A stretch of DNA of 64,000 nucleotides, taken from the NCBI GenBank assembly GCA_016700415.1, contig CP065018.1:1302001-1366000 (forward strand). Reading direction: 5' to 3'. Shown in pieces: positions 25,175 through 33,056 of this stretch. This stretch comes from Flavobacteriales bacterium (GTDB taxonomy: Bacteria > Bacteroidota > Bacteroidia > Flavobacteriales_F > PHOS-HE28). Position 1 is the stretch's first letter; each line of letters opens with the position of its first letter. The notes below the pieces were generated by a model. The model saw only the letters and a program-made list of their open reading frames with translations. It was not told where the DNA came from and made no database searches. The position numbers and the translations under genes were made by a program.

Positions 25175-26821
25175 ATGAGAACAATTACTCCTGCTTTGCT
25201 CTTCCTTTTGGCCGTCGGTCCCGCACTGGGGCAATGGACCACGGACGTCTCGTTGAATACGACGGTCCGCGCGGCCAGCGTGATCGAGATCTCCTCTCAT
25301 CTGGTCGCAGATGGTCCGGACGGGAGCACATACACCTGCTGGTTCGAAAACGGCAGTGGAACCTACCAGCTCCGCATGCAGCGCTTGGACGCGGACGGGA
25401 ACCGGATGTGGGACGACGCCGGCTTGATCGTAAGCGCGCACCCGCAGAACAGCGCGATCTTCCGCTACGACTTGAAGAGTGACCGTGACGGCAACGCGGT
25501 GGTGGCCTTTCAGGATGAACGCACGGGATCCTTGGACATCGTGGCCTATAAGATCGGCCCCGACGGCACCTTTCTCTGGGGAGCGGACGGTGTGGAATTG
25601 CCCTCTGTAGGTAGTACCGGACTGGCCCCCTCATTGGCCCCCTTGCGGAACGGGAACACGGTGATCGCATGGAACACCAATGATTCACCAGGGCGTATCG
25701 CCTACCAACTGGTCGACGCGGACGGTGCCTTGCTACTGTCGCCTGCAAGTGAGATCTCCGCGCCCACCAGGGTCTCACGGCCCGTACCGGTGGCCACCAG
25801 CGATTGAGGGTTCATCCTGCAATACGAGCTGGAAGGCGGTAATTTCCTGGCCCCTGCCACCATGTATGCCCAACGTTACGACGAAGTCGGACAAGGCGTA
25901 TGGCACGACCCTGTGCAAGTTTCCACAAAGACTGTTTCCGGCTTCTTTTTCCCACGGCCAGCTCCGGACGGGCATGATGGCCTCTATCTGGCCTTCACTA
26001 CAGGGAACCCCAACAATGCCGACTTGAGCGACGTGTATGTGCAACGGGTACACTCTGACGGTTCGCTCTGGTCGGCCGAGGGCACCCGCATGGACAACAG
26101 CAACATCATACAGAAATTCACCGCCGGCAAAGGCTTTGCCTTCATCAATGACGAAGACGGGCTGATGGTCCCCTTGCAAGTGACGGACATTGCCCAAGGA
26201 CAATCCGCCGTCGCTGTGCAACGTGTGGACACCTTGGGTGCTTTACCACTGGGCCCCGCAGTACCGAACGTACTGTTCGGCTCTTCCTATGTCAGCCCGG
26301 TGGACATCACCTCCACCGATGATGGTGCGCTGATCATCCAGAGCTCGGGGGCCTTCGGACAACAACACCTCATGGCCAAACGGGTCGATCTTTCCGGCGC
26401 GGCGGTCTGGTCACCCGCACTGCATGATGTTTCCACAGCGAACAGCACGAAGGGCGATGTTGCCGTGACCAGCACGAGGGACGGGCAGGCCGTAGTGGTT
26501 TGGCAGGACGATCGCAGCCCCAACGGCATTTATGCCCAGAACATCACGGAGCTTTCCACCGGCGTGGCATCCCTTCCTCTGATCACCACGAACCTCCGCT
26601 TGGAACAGAACCCCACGGACAACCCGGTCCTGTTGATGGATCAAGATCTTCGCGCCGCGACCGGCCTGAATGTTTTCGATGCCCAAGGCCGGGAGGTCTA
26701 TCACACTGCGGTCCCGGCTACCGATCGCGTGGCGCTTCCGCTGAGCGGCCTGAACCCGGGCGTGTACACGATCCGCGTCACCGGGAGCGGTGGTGTTGGC
26801 ACCGTGCGCTGGGTGAAGTGA
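25175..26821 (+). pseudogene. T9SS type A secreted protein interrupted by an in-frame TGA
   Basis: Two reading frames in the same phase, 25175-25807 and 25808-26821, are separated only by TGA at 25805-25807. The upstream part starts with a signal peptide (MRTITPALLFLLAVGPALG) and beta-propeller-like repeats (VADGPDGSTYTCWFENGSGT, LDADGNRMWDDAGLIVS, VAFQDERTGSLDIVAYKI). The downstream part continues the same repeats (VQRVHSDGSLWSAEG, VVVWQDDRSPNGIYAQNI) and ends in a Por-type sorting domain (LRLEQNPTDNPVLLM ... LSGLNPGVYTIRV). Both sides stay in frame and look intact, so a recent nonsense change (for example from TGG or GGA) or a base error is likely. Without the repair, the exported product would lose its sorting domain. 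Confidence 0.85.
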
Positions 26822-26841
26822 GCCTTGTGCCCACCAATGTT

Positions 26842-26873
26842 CGTTGCGGCCCGGCATTCGTCGGGCCGCAACG
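26842..26873 (+). terminator. Hairpin after the interrupted T9SS gene
   Basis: CGTTGCGGCCCG (26842-26853) and CGGGCCGCAACG (26862-26873) form a perfect 12-bp stem around an 8-nt loop, 20 nt after the stop codon. No T run follows on the plus strand. Confidence 0.65.
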
Positions 26874-26905
26874 CATTCGGGCCATGGGTAGGCTGTGCTC
26901 TGGCT

Positions 26906-26913
26906 TACCTTTG
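26906..26913 (+). promoter_or_regulatory. -7 box TACCTTTG upstream of the aldolase gene
   Basis: Perfect TAnnTTTG match, 38 nt before the ATG at 26952 and 20 nt before an in-frame ATG at 26934. It follows the hairpin terminator, so it probably starts the fsa-yciO operon. Confidence 0.55.
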
Positions 26914-26951
26914 CCGAAGCGTCCGCGACAACCATGTCCGGCCTGCACAGC

Positions 26952-27626
26952 ATGAAATTCTTCATCGATACCGCCAGCCTCGCACAGATCAAGGAAGCCC
27001 AGGACCTCGGCATTCTTGACGGCGTCACCACCAATCCGTCCCTGATGGCCAAGGAGGGCATCTCCGGCACCGACCGGGTGATGAAGCACTACGTGGACAT
27101 CTGTAACATCGTGGAGGGCGACGTGAGCGCCGAAGTGATCGCCACGGACTATGAGGGTATGGTGCGCGAGGGCGAGGACCTTGCGGCGCTGCATCCGAAC
27201 ATCGCGATCAAGCTGCCCATGACGCGCAACGGCGTGAAGGCGATCAAGCATTTTGCGGACAAGGGACTGAAGACCAACTGCACGCTGGTGTTCAGCGCGG
27301 GGCAGGCGCTGCTGGCGGCAAAGGCCGGTGCCACATACGTCTCGCCCTTCATCGGCCGGTTGGACGACATCAGCACCGATGGTGTGCAGTTGATCGAGCA
27401 GATCCGGACCATCTATGACAACTACGGCTTCAACACGCAGATCCTGGCCGCGAGCATCCGCCATCCCATGCACATCATCCAGTGCGCCGAAGTGGGCGCC
27501 GACGTGGCCACTTGCCCTTTGAGTGCCATCGTCGCCCTCTTCGATCATCCGCTCACCACCCTCGGGCTGGAGAAATTCCTGGCGGACCACAAGAAGGCCG
27601 CACAGCAGCAGGTCGCTGCGAAGTAG
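26952..27626 (+). CDS. fsa: Fructose-6-phosphate aldolase / transaldolase (TalC-FSA subfamily)
   Basis: Cytoplasmic class I aldolase of 224 aa. The ATG at 26952 yields MKFFIDTASL, the usual first strand; ATGs upstream would add unrelated residues. GVTTNPSLMAKEG is the family signature, and the Schiff-base lysine is Lys87 in IKLPMT. TNCTLVFSAGQALLAAKAGA and SPFIGRLDD follow as in FSA/TalC proteins. The short length matches the FSA/TalC group rather than full transaldolase, but many Bacteroidota proteins of this group act as transaldolases in the pentose phosphate pathway. Its stop is one base before the start of the YciO-like gene, indicating an operon. Confidence 0.94.
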   Translation: MKFFIDTASLAQIKEAQDLGILDGVTTNPSLMAKEGISGTDRVMKHYVDICNIVEGDVSAEVIATDYEGMVREGEDLAALHPNIAIKLPMTRNGVKAIKHFADKGLKTNCTLVFSAGQALLAAKAGATYVSPFIGRLDDISTDGVQLIEQIRTIYDNYGFNTQILAASIRHPMHIIQCAEVGADVATCPLSAIVALFDHPLTTLGLEKFLADHKKAAQQQVAAK

Positions 27627-27627
27627 G

Positions 27628-28248
27628 ATGTTGCTGGCGATCCATCCGAAGGATCCGGAACCCCGGAAGATCGCAGATGTGGTGCAGCGGCTGAACAACG
27701 GCGCCGTGGTGGTCTGTCCCACGGACACGGTCTACGCCTTCGTCTGCAGTGCCCACCAGCCCCGGGCCATCGAGGCCATCGCCCGGTTGAAAGGGACGAA
27801 AGCACACAAAACGGACCTGTCCTTGATCTGCAAGGACCTGAGCCAACTGAGCACCTATGCCCGTGCGATCGACACACCGGGTTTCCGCCTGATGAAAAAG
27901 GCGCTGCCCGGCCCCTACACCTTCATCGTTCCGGCCAGCAGTGAGATCCCCCGCCTCTTCAAGAACAACAAACGCACCGTGGGGATCCGCGTGCCGGACC
28001 ATCCGATCCCCTTGGCCATCGTGGAAAGCTTAGGCCATGCCTTGGTAGTGACCAGCGTGCATGATGACGACATTCTGCTGGAGCACACCACGGACCCGGA
28101 ACTGATCGAGGAGCGCATCGGCAAGCAGGTGGAGTTGGTGATCGACGGCGGCATCTGCGGCATGGAGGGTTCCACCGTGATCGACCTCACCGGTGCGGAA
28201 CCGGAAGTGCTGCGGGAAGGGAAAGGCCCTGTTGCTGAGATCTTTTGA
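27628..28248 (+). CDS. YciO-like protein of the Sua5/YciO/YrdC family
   Basis: 206 aa protein with the dsRNA-binding-like YrdC fold. The opening IHPKDPEPRKIADVVQRL, then GGAVVVCPTDTVYAF-like strand (here GAVVVCPTDTVYAF), SLICKDLSQLSTYA, ALPGPYTFI and KRTVGIRVPDHPI follow the E. coli YciO order closely, including the YciO-type start and the ending TVIDLTG ... VLREGKGPV. TsaC/Sua5 enzymes make threonylcarbamoyl-AMP for tRNA t6A; YciO members have weak or uncertain activity. The Sua5 C-terminal domain is absent. It is coupled to the aldolase gene (1-nt gap), which suggests co-expression but not a shared pathway. Confidence 0.88.
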   Translation: MLLAIHPKDPEPRKIADVVQRLNNGAVVVCPTDTVYAFVCSAHQPRAIEAIARLKGTKAHKTDLSLICKDLSQLSTYARAIDTPGFRLMKKALPGPYTFIVPASSEIPRLFKNNKRTVGIRVPDHPIPLAIVESLGHALVVTSVHDDDILLEHTTDPELIEERIGKQVELVIDGGICGMEGSTVIDLTGAEPEVLREGKGPVAEIF

Positions 28249-28258
28249 CAACGTTCTT

Positions 28259-28286
28259 GGGTTACGGGTTACGGGTTCCGGGTTAC
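28259..28286. repeat. Four tandem 7-bp GGGTTAC units
   Basis: GGGTTAC, GGGTTAC, GGGTTCC, GGGTTAC in direct succession, 11 nt after the yciO-like stop. Looks telomere-like but is a short intergenic tract. It sits between convergent genes together with TTGACAACG-type words. Confidence 0.75.
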
Positions 28287-28334
28287 AGGGCAGAACTCAT
28301 AACACGTAGCACATCAACCCGCAACAAGACCGGA

Positions 28335-29855
28335 TCACCGAATTGCCTCCCTCAGTTGTTTCCAAGTTTCCGGCAAATGATCGATAAGGTCACTGGGCAA
28401 CATACCGTCCATCCCGAGGTCCCTAGCGGCCAGATCACCGGCCAAGCCGTGTGCATACACGCCAACGAGTGCTGCTGAGAGCGCATCCAGACCTTGGGCA
28501 CGCAGGCTTGTTATGATACCGGTGAGCGCATCGCCGCTGCCGCCCTTGGCCATGCCGGGGTTGCCGGTACCGTTGAAGAAGATCTTTCCGTCCGTTGAGC
28601 AGATGGCCGTGTAAGCGCCCTTCAACACCACCACCGAGCTCAAACGGACGGCGAGATCTTTCGCCTTCATCAAGCGCTCGTGATCGTTCGCGGCTTTACC
28701 TGCCAAGCGCTCGAATTCCTTGGGATGCGGGGTGAGGATGGAGCCGGCAGGGAGGAACGCAAGCCAGGTCTTATTCTCCGCGAGGATGTTGAGCGCATCA
28801 GCATCGAGCACTAACGGTGCGGGCGCCTCTTGGATCAATAATTTGAGCATGCGTGCTGTATCGTCGGCGGTCCCGATCCCCGGGCCGATGCCGATGGCCG
28901 AGGCATTGGAGAGCTCCGGCAGCGATGACAGGTGAGCAATTTCCGGGTCCGAGGAGACCATAGCTTCCGGAATGGCGGCATGGACAACGGCTTCCTGCCC
29001 TGACGGCACATGTACGGTGAGCAAGCCACAGCCTGAGCGCAAGCATGCCTTGGTGGCCAATAACGCGGCGCCCATCTTTCCTTCACCGCCGGCCAGGATC
29101 CAAGCATGCCCATGATCGCCCTTGTGCGAAAAGCGCTTGCGCTCGGGCAGCAAGGCAGCGATCTCAGCAGCCTCCAGTATCACGGCCTCCGGCGTCAAGC
29201 CCGCTATGAAATTCCGGTCCAGACCGATGGGAACCACCTCCCACTCCCCGGAATAGCGCGCATTATCCGCCAGCAACAGAGACAATTTGGGCAGCTCCAA
29301 GGTGAAGGTCCGGTCAGCTTGGACGATGGCCTTCGGGTCGTTCTCCGTATTGTCCTCCGTGAAGGAGCCTGACGGCATATCGATCGCCAGCACTTCGTTC
29401 GGCCTCGCGTTCAGGGCCATGACCCATTCTTTCAGCCAGCCGGTGATGGGGCGTTGCAGGCCGGTGCCGAAGAGGGCGTCGATCACAAATGAGCCCTGCG
29501 TGAAGGGGGGCAGCTCCGCTCCTTCATCAACGAGCTCCACCAATATGTCAGCCCTTTGTGCCCGCCACAGGTTCACTTCGAAGTCCGGGCTCCCCTCTGC
29601 TTTGTACCGCGGAACCAGGACCCGGACGGGTTGCGCGGCCATGTGGAGGATCCGGGCAATGGCCAAGCCGTCCCCACCATTATTGCCCATGCCCGCCAAT
29701 ACTACCACGGGTACATCGTATGCCAAGGTCTCCATAAGCATGTTGGCACAGGCCACAGCGGCGCGTTCCATCAGGTTGATGGAGGCGATCGGCTCGTGGG
29801 CGATGGTGTGGGCATCGGCCTGGCGGAGCTTTTCTGCGGAAAGCACGGGGATCAT
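28335..29855 (-). CDS. nnr: Bifunctional NAD(P)H-hydrate epimerase / ADP-dependent dehydratase
   Basis: Repairs hydrated NADH and NADPH. The start at 29855 begins MIPVLSAEKLRQADAHTI, typical of the YjeF N-terminal epimerase domain; GMGNNGGDGLAIARIL is its nucleotide loop. The C-terminal kinase-like domain (from about residue 225) contains KGDHGHAWILAGGEGKMGAA, GIGPGIGT, LVLDADALNIL, LTPHPKEFERL and the ATP/ADP site TGNPGMAKGGSGDALTGII (split by me into short pieces). 506 aa is the usual fused length. An upstream in-frame extension of 35 codons is unsupported, whereas a -7-like box lies 5 nt before 29855. Single gene. Confidence 0.95.
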   Translation of the reverse strand: MIPVLSAEKLRQADAHTIAHEPIASINLMERAAVACANMLMETLAYDVPVVVLAGMGNNGGDGLAIARILHMAAQPVRVLVPRYKAEGSPDFEVNLWRAQRADILVELVDEGAELPPFTQGSFVIDALFGTGLQRPITGWLKEWVMALNARPNEVLAIDMPSGSFTEDNTENDPKAIVQADRTFTLELPKLSLLLADNARYSGEWEVVPIGLDRNFIAGLTPEAVILEAAEIAALLPERKRFSHKGDHGHAWILAGGEGKMGAALLATKACLRSGCGLLTVHVPSGQEAVVHAAIPEAMVSSDPEIAHLSSLPELSNASAIGIGPGIGTADDTARMLKLLIQEAPAPLVLDADALNILAENKTWLAFLPAGSILTPHPKEFERLAGKAANDHERLMKAKDLAVRLSSVVVLKGAYTAICSTDGKIFFNGTGNPGMAKGGSGDALTGIITSLRAQGLDALSAALVGVYAHGLAGDLAARDLGMDGMLPSDLIDHLPETWKQLREAIR

Positions 29856-29860
29856 AGTTG

Positions 29861-29868
29861 CGAAGGTA
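29861..29868 (-). promoter_or_regulatory. -7-like box TACCTTCG, 5 nt before nnr
   Basis: Minus-strand TACCTTCG, then CAACT and the ATG at 29855. A TTTG lies 14 nt upstream, the same offset as in the DUF4159 promoter. Supports the chosen start and a leaderless mRNA. Confidence 0.5.
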
Positions 29869-29980
29869 TCCAGGGGGGCTTTCAAATGGACAAAAAATGG
29901 ACTAGCGGATGGACGCGAATAGCGCGTCCATCCACGTCCATTTGGGTCCATTGAACCCACGTGTTAACCGCAAGCAAAAA

Positions 29981-30040
29981 CGCCCCGGCCGTTTTACGGC
30001 CGGGGCGTATACGAGAAAGCCCCCGTTTCCGGGGGCTTTC
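29981..30040 (-). terminator. Tandem hairpin terminator after the barrel-protein gene
   Basis: Two perfect 11-bp hairpins: GAAAGCCCCCG/CGGGGGCTTTC (30015-30025 and 30030-30040, loop TTTC) and CGCCCCGGCCG/CGGCCGGGGCG (29981-29991 and 29997-30007, 5-nt loop). On the minus strand the second is followed by TTTTTGCTTG, as expected for termination of the gene ending at 30063. Confidence 0.85.
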
Positions 30041-30062
30041 AGGACCAAAGCGAGAATCTCTC

Positions 30063-30890
30063 TTATTGGAAGTAGAAGTTCACCCCGATCATGCCACCGC
30101 TTACGCCGGTGTCAATGCTGAAGTTGCTCTTCTTTTGACCGCCATCGGCAGTGGTGCTCTCCGCGGAGGTACCGTTCCACGACTCCTGAGTGGTGGAACC
30201 GTAGCCACTGCTGCTCAGCCCAAGTCCCCAGGTGTACTCACCGCTCAGGGAAACCTTCGGGGCGCAGAACCACTCGATACCTGCGAATGCGTTCAGCCCG
30301 ATGTGGAAGGAGGAACCGTTCTTTGATTCGGTCACACCCGTACCTTGGTTAAAGGTGTTCGTATGGGAGGTGATCGTGTTGCTCAAGGAGTTGCCGTACT
30401 CATAGGTGTCCTTGCTGTTGCCGAAGCCCACATTGAACATGGCACCGTAGACGCCCACTACGCGGGTGCTGCCCACGCGCTTCTCCAAGCCCACACCGAG
30501 GTCGATGGCCATGTAGCTGTGCTTCATAACGTCTTCCACTGTAACGGTTGGATCGGTGCTGGTAGCGTCGTCCACGTTCTCGCTCGTTTTCTTGCTACCG
30601 AAGCCGATGCGCACTTGGGCACGATAGGCCGTGTTGGCATCCATGAGCTTCTTCCCACGGATGGTAAAGTCATCGCTCAGCCATGTGAGGCCGTTGCCGA
30701 TGCCATTGTTGTTATGTCCGTTGAACAGATTGCCTGCGTAGTTCAAGAGGGGGTTCGCATCGAACGTGATGCCGTAGTCGCCATCTTGTGACAGCCAGTT
30801 CTCGCCACGGTTGCTGGTGATCTCACCCGTCTGGGCGGAAACAGCCGTTACGGCAAAGAGCGCTGCGGTGAAAAGTACAGTCTTCTTCAT
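30063..30890 (-). CDS. Outer-membrane beta-barrel protein
   Basis: 275 aa. A signal peptide (MKKTVLFTAALFAVTAVSA) is followed by a mature part rich in Gly, Asn, Ser and aromatic residues with alternating strand patterns (AYRAQVRIGFGSKK, MAIDLGVGLEKRVGSTRVVG, FHIGLNAFAGIEWFCAPKVS, VSLSGEYTWGLGLS). It ends GMIGVNFYFQ, a C-terminal barrel-strand signature with an aromatic near the end. About eight to ten strands are likely. No ligand domain is visible. It has its own well-formed promoter and a strong double terminator, which suggests a highly expressed single-gene unit. Function not known. Confidence 0.85.
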   Translation of the reverse strand: MKKTVLFTAALFAVTAVSAQTGEITSNRGENWLSQDGDYGITFDANPLLNYAGNLFNGHNNNGIGNGLTWLSDDFTIRGKKLMDANTAYRAQVRIGFGSKKTSENVDDATSTDPTVTVEDVMKHSYMAIDLGVGLEKRVGSTRVVGVYGAMFNVGFGNSKDTYEYGNSLSNTITSHTNTFNQGTGVTESKNGSSFHIGLNAFAGIEWFCAPKVSLSGEYTWGLGLSSSGYGSTTQESWNGTSAESTTADGGQKKSNFSIDTGVSGGMIGVNFYFQ

Positions 30891-30965
30891 GACGTTTTGG
30901 TTTTTCGTGTGCTTTGGTTAGTGGTTCGTTCTGCTTGGTCGGTCAAATCTATCCGACCGGGGGCG

Positions 30966-30996
30966 CAAACTTATAAACATCCGGATGACATATCAA
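30966..30996 (-). promoter_or_regulatory. Bacteroidota-type promoter of the barrel-protein gene
   Basis: On the minus strand TTG (30996-30994) is followed after 20 nt by TAAGTTTG (30973-30966), close to the TTTG-N19-TAnnTTTG consensus. It predicts a leader of about 70 nt before the ATG at 30890, in contrast to the leaderless-type genes. Confidence 0.7.
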
Positions 30997-31104
30997 CCAT
31001 TTTTTGTTGATAGTCGATTTCCTGCTGCTTTTCGTCGATGCTCCCGGGCGGTTGGTTTGGTCGATTTCGGGGGCGAATGTAGCACAGTCCGTGAAATCAC
31101 GTAG

Positions 31105-31755
31105 TCACCCCCTCACTTTGTTTTCCACCATGGGTACAAAACTGAATGCGCCATGCTCCGTACGCACGTCCCCCTCTGCCGTCCGCACTACGCTGTACAT
31201 GGCCTGTCCGCCTTCACCGCCCACGGGAATAACAAGGATACCGCCCTGCACCAATTGATCGATCAAGGCCTGCGGAACTTCCGGTGCCCCACAGGTAACG
31301 ATCACCTTGTGGAAGGGCGCATGGACCGGGAGGCCCTTATAGCCATCGCCATGCACCAAGTGGGCACGGTACCCCATTTCGGTAAGGCGCTTCTTGGTGG
31401 TGAGGTAAAGCGGCCGGTGCCGTTCAATACTGTACACCTTGGCACCGAGTTCACAGAGTATGGCCGTCTGGTAGCCGCAGCCGGTGCCGATCTCCAGCAC
31501 CTTTTCCCCGGCCTTCACTTGCAACAGCTGGCTCTGGAACGCCACGGTGTAAGGTTGGGAGATGGTCTGGCCGCAGCCGATGGGAAACGCCTGGTCCACA
31601 TAGGCGAAGCGTTCAAAAGCGCTGTCGTCGATGAACTGGTGGCGGGGCACTTTGCCAATGGCGGCCAACACTCTGGCATCGGTGATGCCCTTCCGCTTCA
31701 GCTCTTCCACCAGCTTGCGGCGCATGCCTTGGTGGCGGAAATCATCAGGTCGCAT
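31105..31755 (-). CDS. pcm: Protein-L-isoaspartate(D-aspartate) O-methyltransferase
   Basis: Repairs isoaspartyl damage in proteins using SAM; 216 aa, the normal length. Recognisable segments: VPRHQFI(DD), AFPIGCGQTISQPYTVAF, the SAM motif VLEIGTGCGYQTAIL, YSIERHRPL (motif post I), VHGDGYKGLP, and VTCGAPEVPQALIDQLVQGG with the C-terminal VIPVGGE. All family motifs are intact. A TAnnTTTG box is 10 nt upstream of the start, so it is transcribed alone, divergent from the oxidoreductase operon. The 172 bases downstream to the barrel gene's promoter (30891-31104) contain no gene. Confidence 0.96.
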   Translation of the reverse strand: MRPDDFRHQGMRRKLVEELKRKGITDARVLAAIGKVPRHQFIDDSAFERFAYVDQAFPIGCGQTISQPYTVAFQSQLLQVKAGEKVLEIGTGCGYQTAILCELGAKVYSIERHRPLYLTTKKRLTEMGYRAHLVHGDGYKGLPVHAPFHKVIVTCGAPEVPQALIDQLVQGGILVIPVGGEGGQAMYSVVRTAEGDVRTEHGAFSFVPMVENKVRG

Positions 31756-31765
31756 GGTTCGGCGG

Positions 31766-31773
31766 CAAAGCTA
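31766..31773 (-). promoter_or_regulatory. -7 box TAGCTTTG upstream of pcm
   Basis: Perfect TAnnTTTG on the minus strand with 10 nt to the pcm ATG; the predicted leader is about 6 nt. No clear -33 element. Confidence 0.55.
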
Positions 31774-31839
31774 TGCTCAGTGCCGGGACCGAGAGCGCTC
31801 AGAACAGATCGTGCCGGAGGATCTTGAAAAAAGTCGTCT

Positions 31840-31919
31840 CCCCTCCTTCCTATAAGGAGGGGTCGGGGGTGGTTCGTGGAAGTATGGACCACCCCTACCC
31901 CTCCTTGAAAAAGGAGGGG
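31840..31919. repeat. Three-hairpin palindromic element
   Basis: Within 80 bases three hairpins follow one another: CCCCTCCTT/AAGGAGGGG (31840-31848 and 31854-31862), GGGGTGGT/ACCACCCC (31866-31873 and 31888-31895), and again CCCCTCCTT/AAGGAGGGG (31898-31906 and 31911-31919). The first and third are copies of one unit, and the left arm of one can also pair with the right arm of the other. It lies between the divergent pcm and oxidoreductase promoters. Confidence 0.75.
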
Positions 31920-31983
31920 AAAACCAAGACTCTCTTAAGGGCCATCAGAAGTGGAAGACGCGATCACCCTTGCCCTCCCCCAT

Positions 31984-32013
31984 TTTGGTGCCCCGTCGCT
32001 TCAGCTACTTTTG
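31984..32013 (+). promoter_or_regulatory. Promoter of the oxidoreductase/sugar-transferase operon
   Basis: TTTG (31984-31987), 18 nt, TACTTTTG (32006-32013): a full match to the Bacteroidota TTTG/TAnnTTTG promoter. The ATG follows 9 nt later. Confidence 0.7.
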
Positions 32014-32022
32014 CGCGCCTAA

Positions 32023-33006
32023 ATGGAAAGACCACTTCGTATCGGCGTGTTGGGCGCAGGCCACCTGGGCCGGATCCATGTGCAGCAACTGCGGGAGCTT
32101 CCGGAGTTCGAGATCATGGGCGTGTACGACCCGCACGCGGAAAAGACCGCGAAGGTGCAGAGTGAGTTCGGCGTGGCCCTGTTCGGGAGCATTGCCGAGC
32201 TGATCGCCGCCTGTGATGTGGTGGACGTGGTGACGCCCACCCTGGCGCACCACGCATGCGCGATGCAGGCGCTTGACGCGGGCAAGCACGTCTTCATCGA
32301 AAAGCCGATCGCCCACACATTGGAAGAGGCCCGGCAGCTGGTGGAGCGTGCGGAAACCACGGGAAGGAAGGTCCAGATCGGTCATGTGGAACGCTTCAAT
32401 CCCGCATTCTTGGCTGCACAGGGAGCACTGAACGCCCCCATGTTCATCGAGACGCACCGGTTGGCCACCTTCGACCCGCGCGGCACCGATGTGAGCGTGG
32501 TGCTGGACCTGATGATCCACGACCTGGACATCATCTTGCACGTCGTGGGCCTACCTGTGGTGGATGTGCATGCCAGCGGTGTTCCCGTGGTGAGCGACAC
32601 GCCGGACATCGCGAACGCACGCATCGCCTTCAGCAACGGCTGCGTGGCCAACCTTACTGCGAGCCGGATCAGCCTGAAGAAGATGCGCAAGAGCCGCTTC
32701 TTCCAGAAGGACGCCTACATCTCCGTGGACATGCTGACCAAAGAGACCGAGATCATGCGGATGCGGACGGTGGAAACACCCGATCCTTTCGCCGTAACGC
32801 TCGACCTCGGTCCGGGAAAAGGGCATCGGGAGATCTCCTTCGAGAAGCCGGAGATCCCCCCCACCAATGCGATCCGGGAGGAATTGCGCTCCTTCGCCGA
32901 GGCGATCCAGGCCGACCGCCGTCCCGAGGTGCCTGCCACCGACGGGCTTGCCGCGCTGGAGCTCGCACACCGCGTACTGGCTGCCATGGAGATCCGGACC
33001 GTGTGA
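32023..33006 (+). CDS. Gfo/Idh/MocA-family oxidoreductase
   Basis: NAD(P)-dependent sugar- or sugar-nucleotide-type dehydrogenase, 327 aa. The N-terminal Rossmann domain has GVLGAGHLGRIH, and EKPIAHTLEEA carries the conserved E-K-P motif with its catalytic-type Lys. The C-terminal alpha/beta domain includes VLDLMIHDLDIILHVVG and a closing LAALELAHRVLAAME. In many Bacteroidota this protein lies beside lipopolysaccharide or UDP-sugar genes; here it leads an operon with a lipoprotein and a glycosyl-1-phosphate transferase, so a role in making an activated sugar for a surface glycan is reasonable but not proven. Confidence 0.92.
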   Translation: MERPLRIGVLGAGHLGRIHVQQLRELPEFEIMGVYDPHAEKTAKVQSEFGVALFGSIAELIAACDVVDVVTPTLAHHACAMQALDAGKHVFIEKPIAHTLEEARQLVERAETTGRKVQIGHVERFNPAFLAAQGALNAPMFIETHRLATFDPRGTDVSVVLDLMIHDLDIILHVVGLPVVDVHASGVPVVSDTPDIANARIAFSNGCVANLTASRISLKKMRKSRFFQKDAYISVDMLTKETEIMRMRTVETPDPFAVTLDLGPGKGHREISFEKPEIPPTNAIREELRSFAEAIQADRRPEVPATDGLAALELAHRVLAAMEIRTV

Positions 33007-33056
33007 CCCGCCATACTGATCCGCCATCCTCACCGTTACCCGCACAGGAAGAGAAC

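Noticed and set aside
25805..25807. In-frame TGA as a selenocysteine codon
   Set aside because: No SECIS-like hairpin is evident after it, the protein is a repeat-type secreted protein without redox motifs, and nothing in the window suggests selenium use. A nonsense change is simpler.
28259..28286. Telomere or linear-chromosome end signal
   Set aside because: Only four 7-bp units lie in the middle of ordinary genes; better explained as an intergenic tandem repeat.
33003..33056. GTG start for the lipoprotein gene at 33003
   Set aside because: It overlaps the previous stop and would put a polar stretch before a good lipoprotein signal that begins at 33057.
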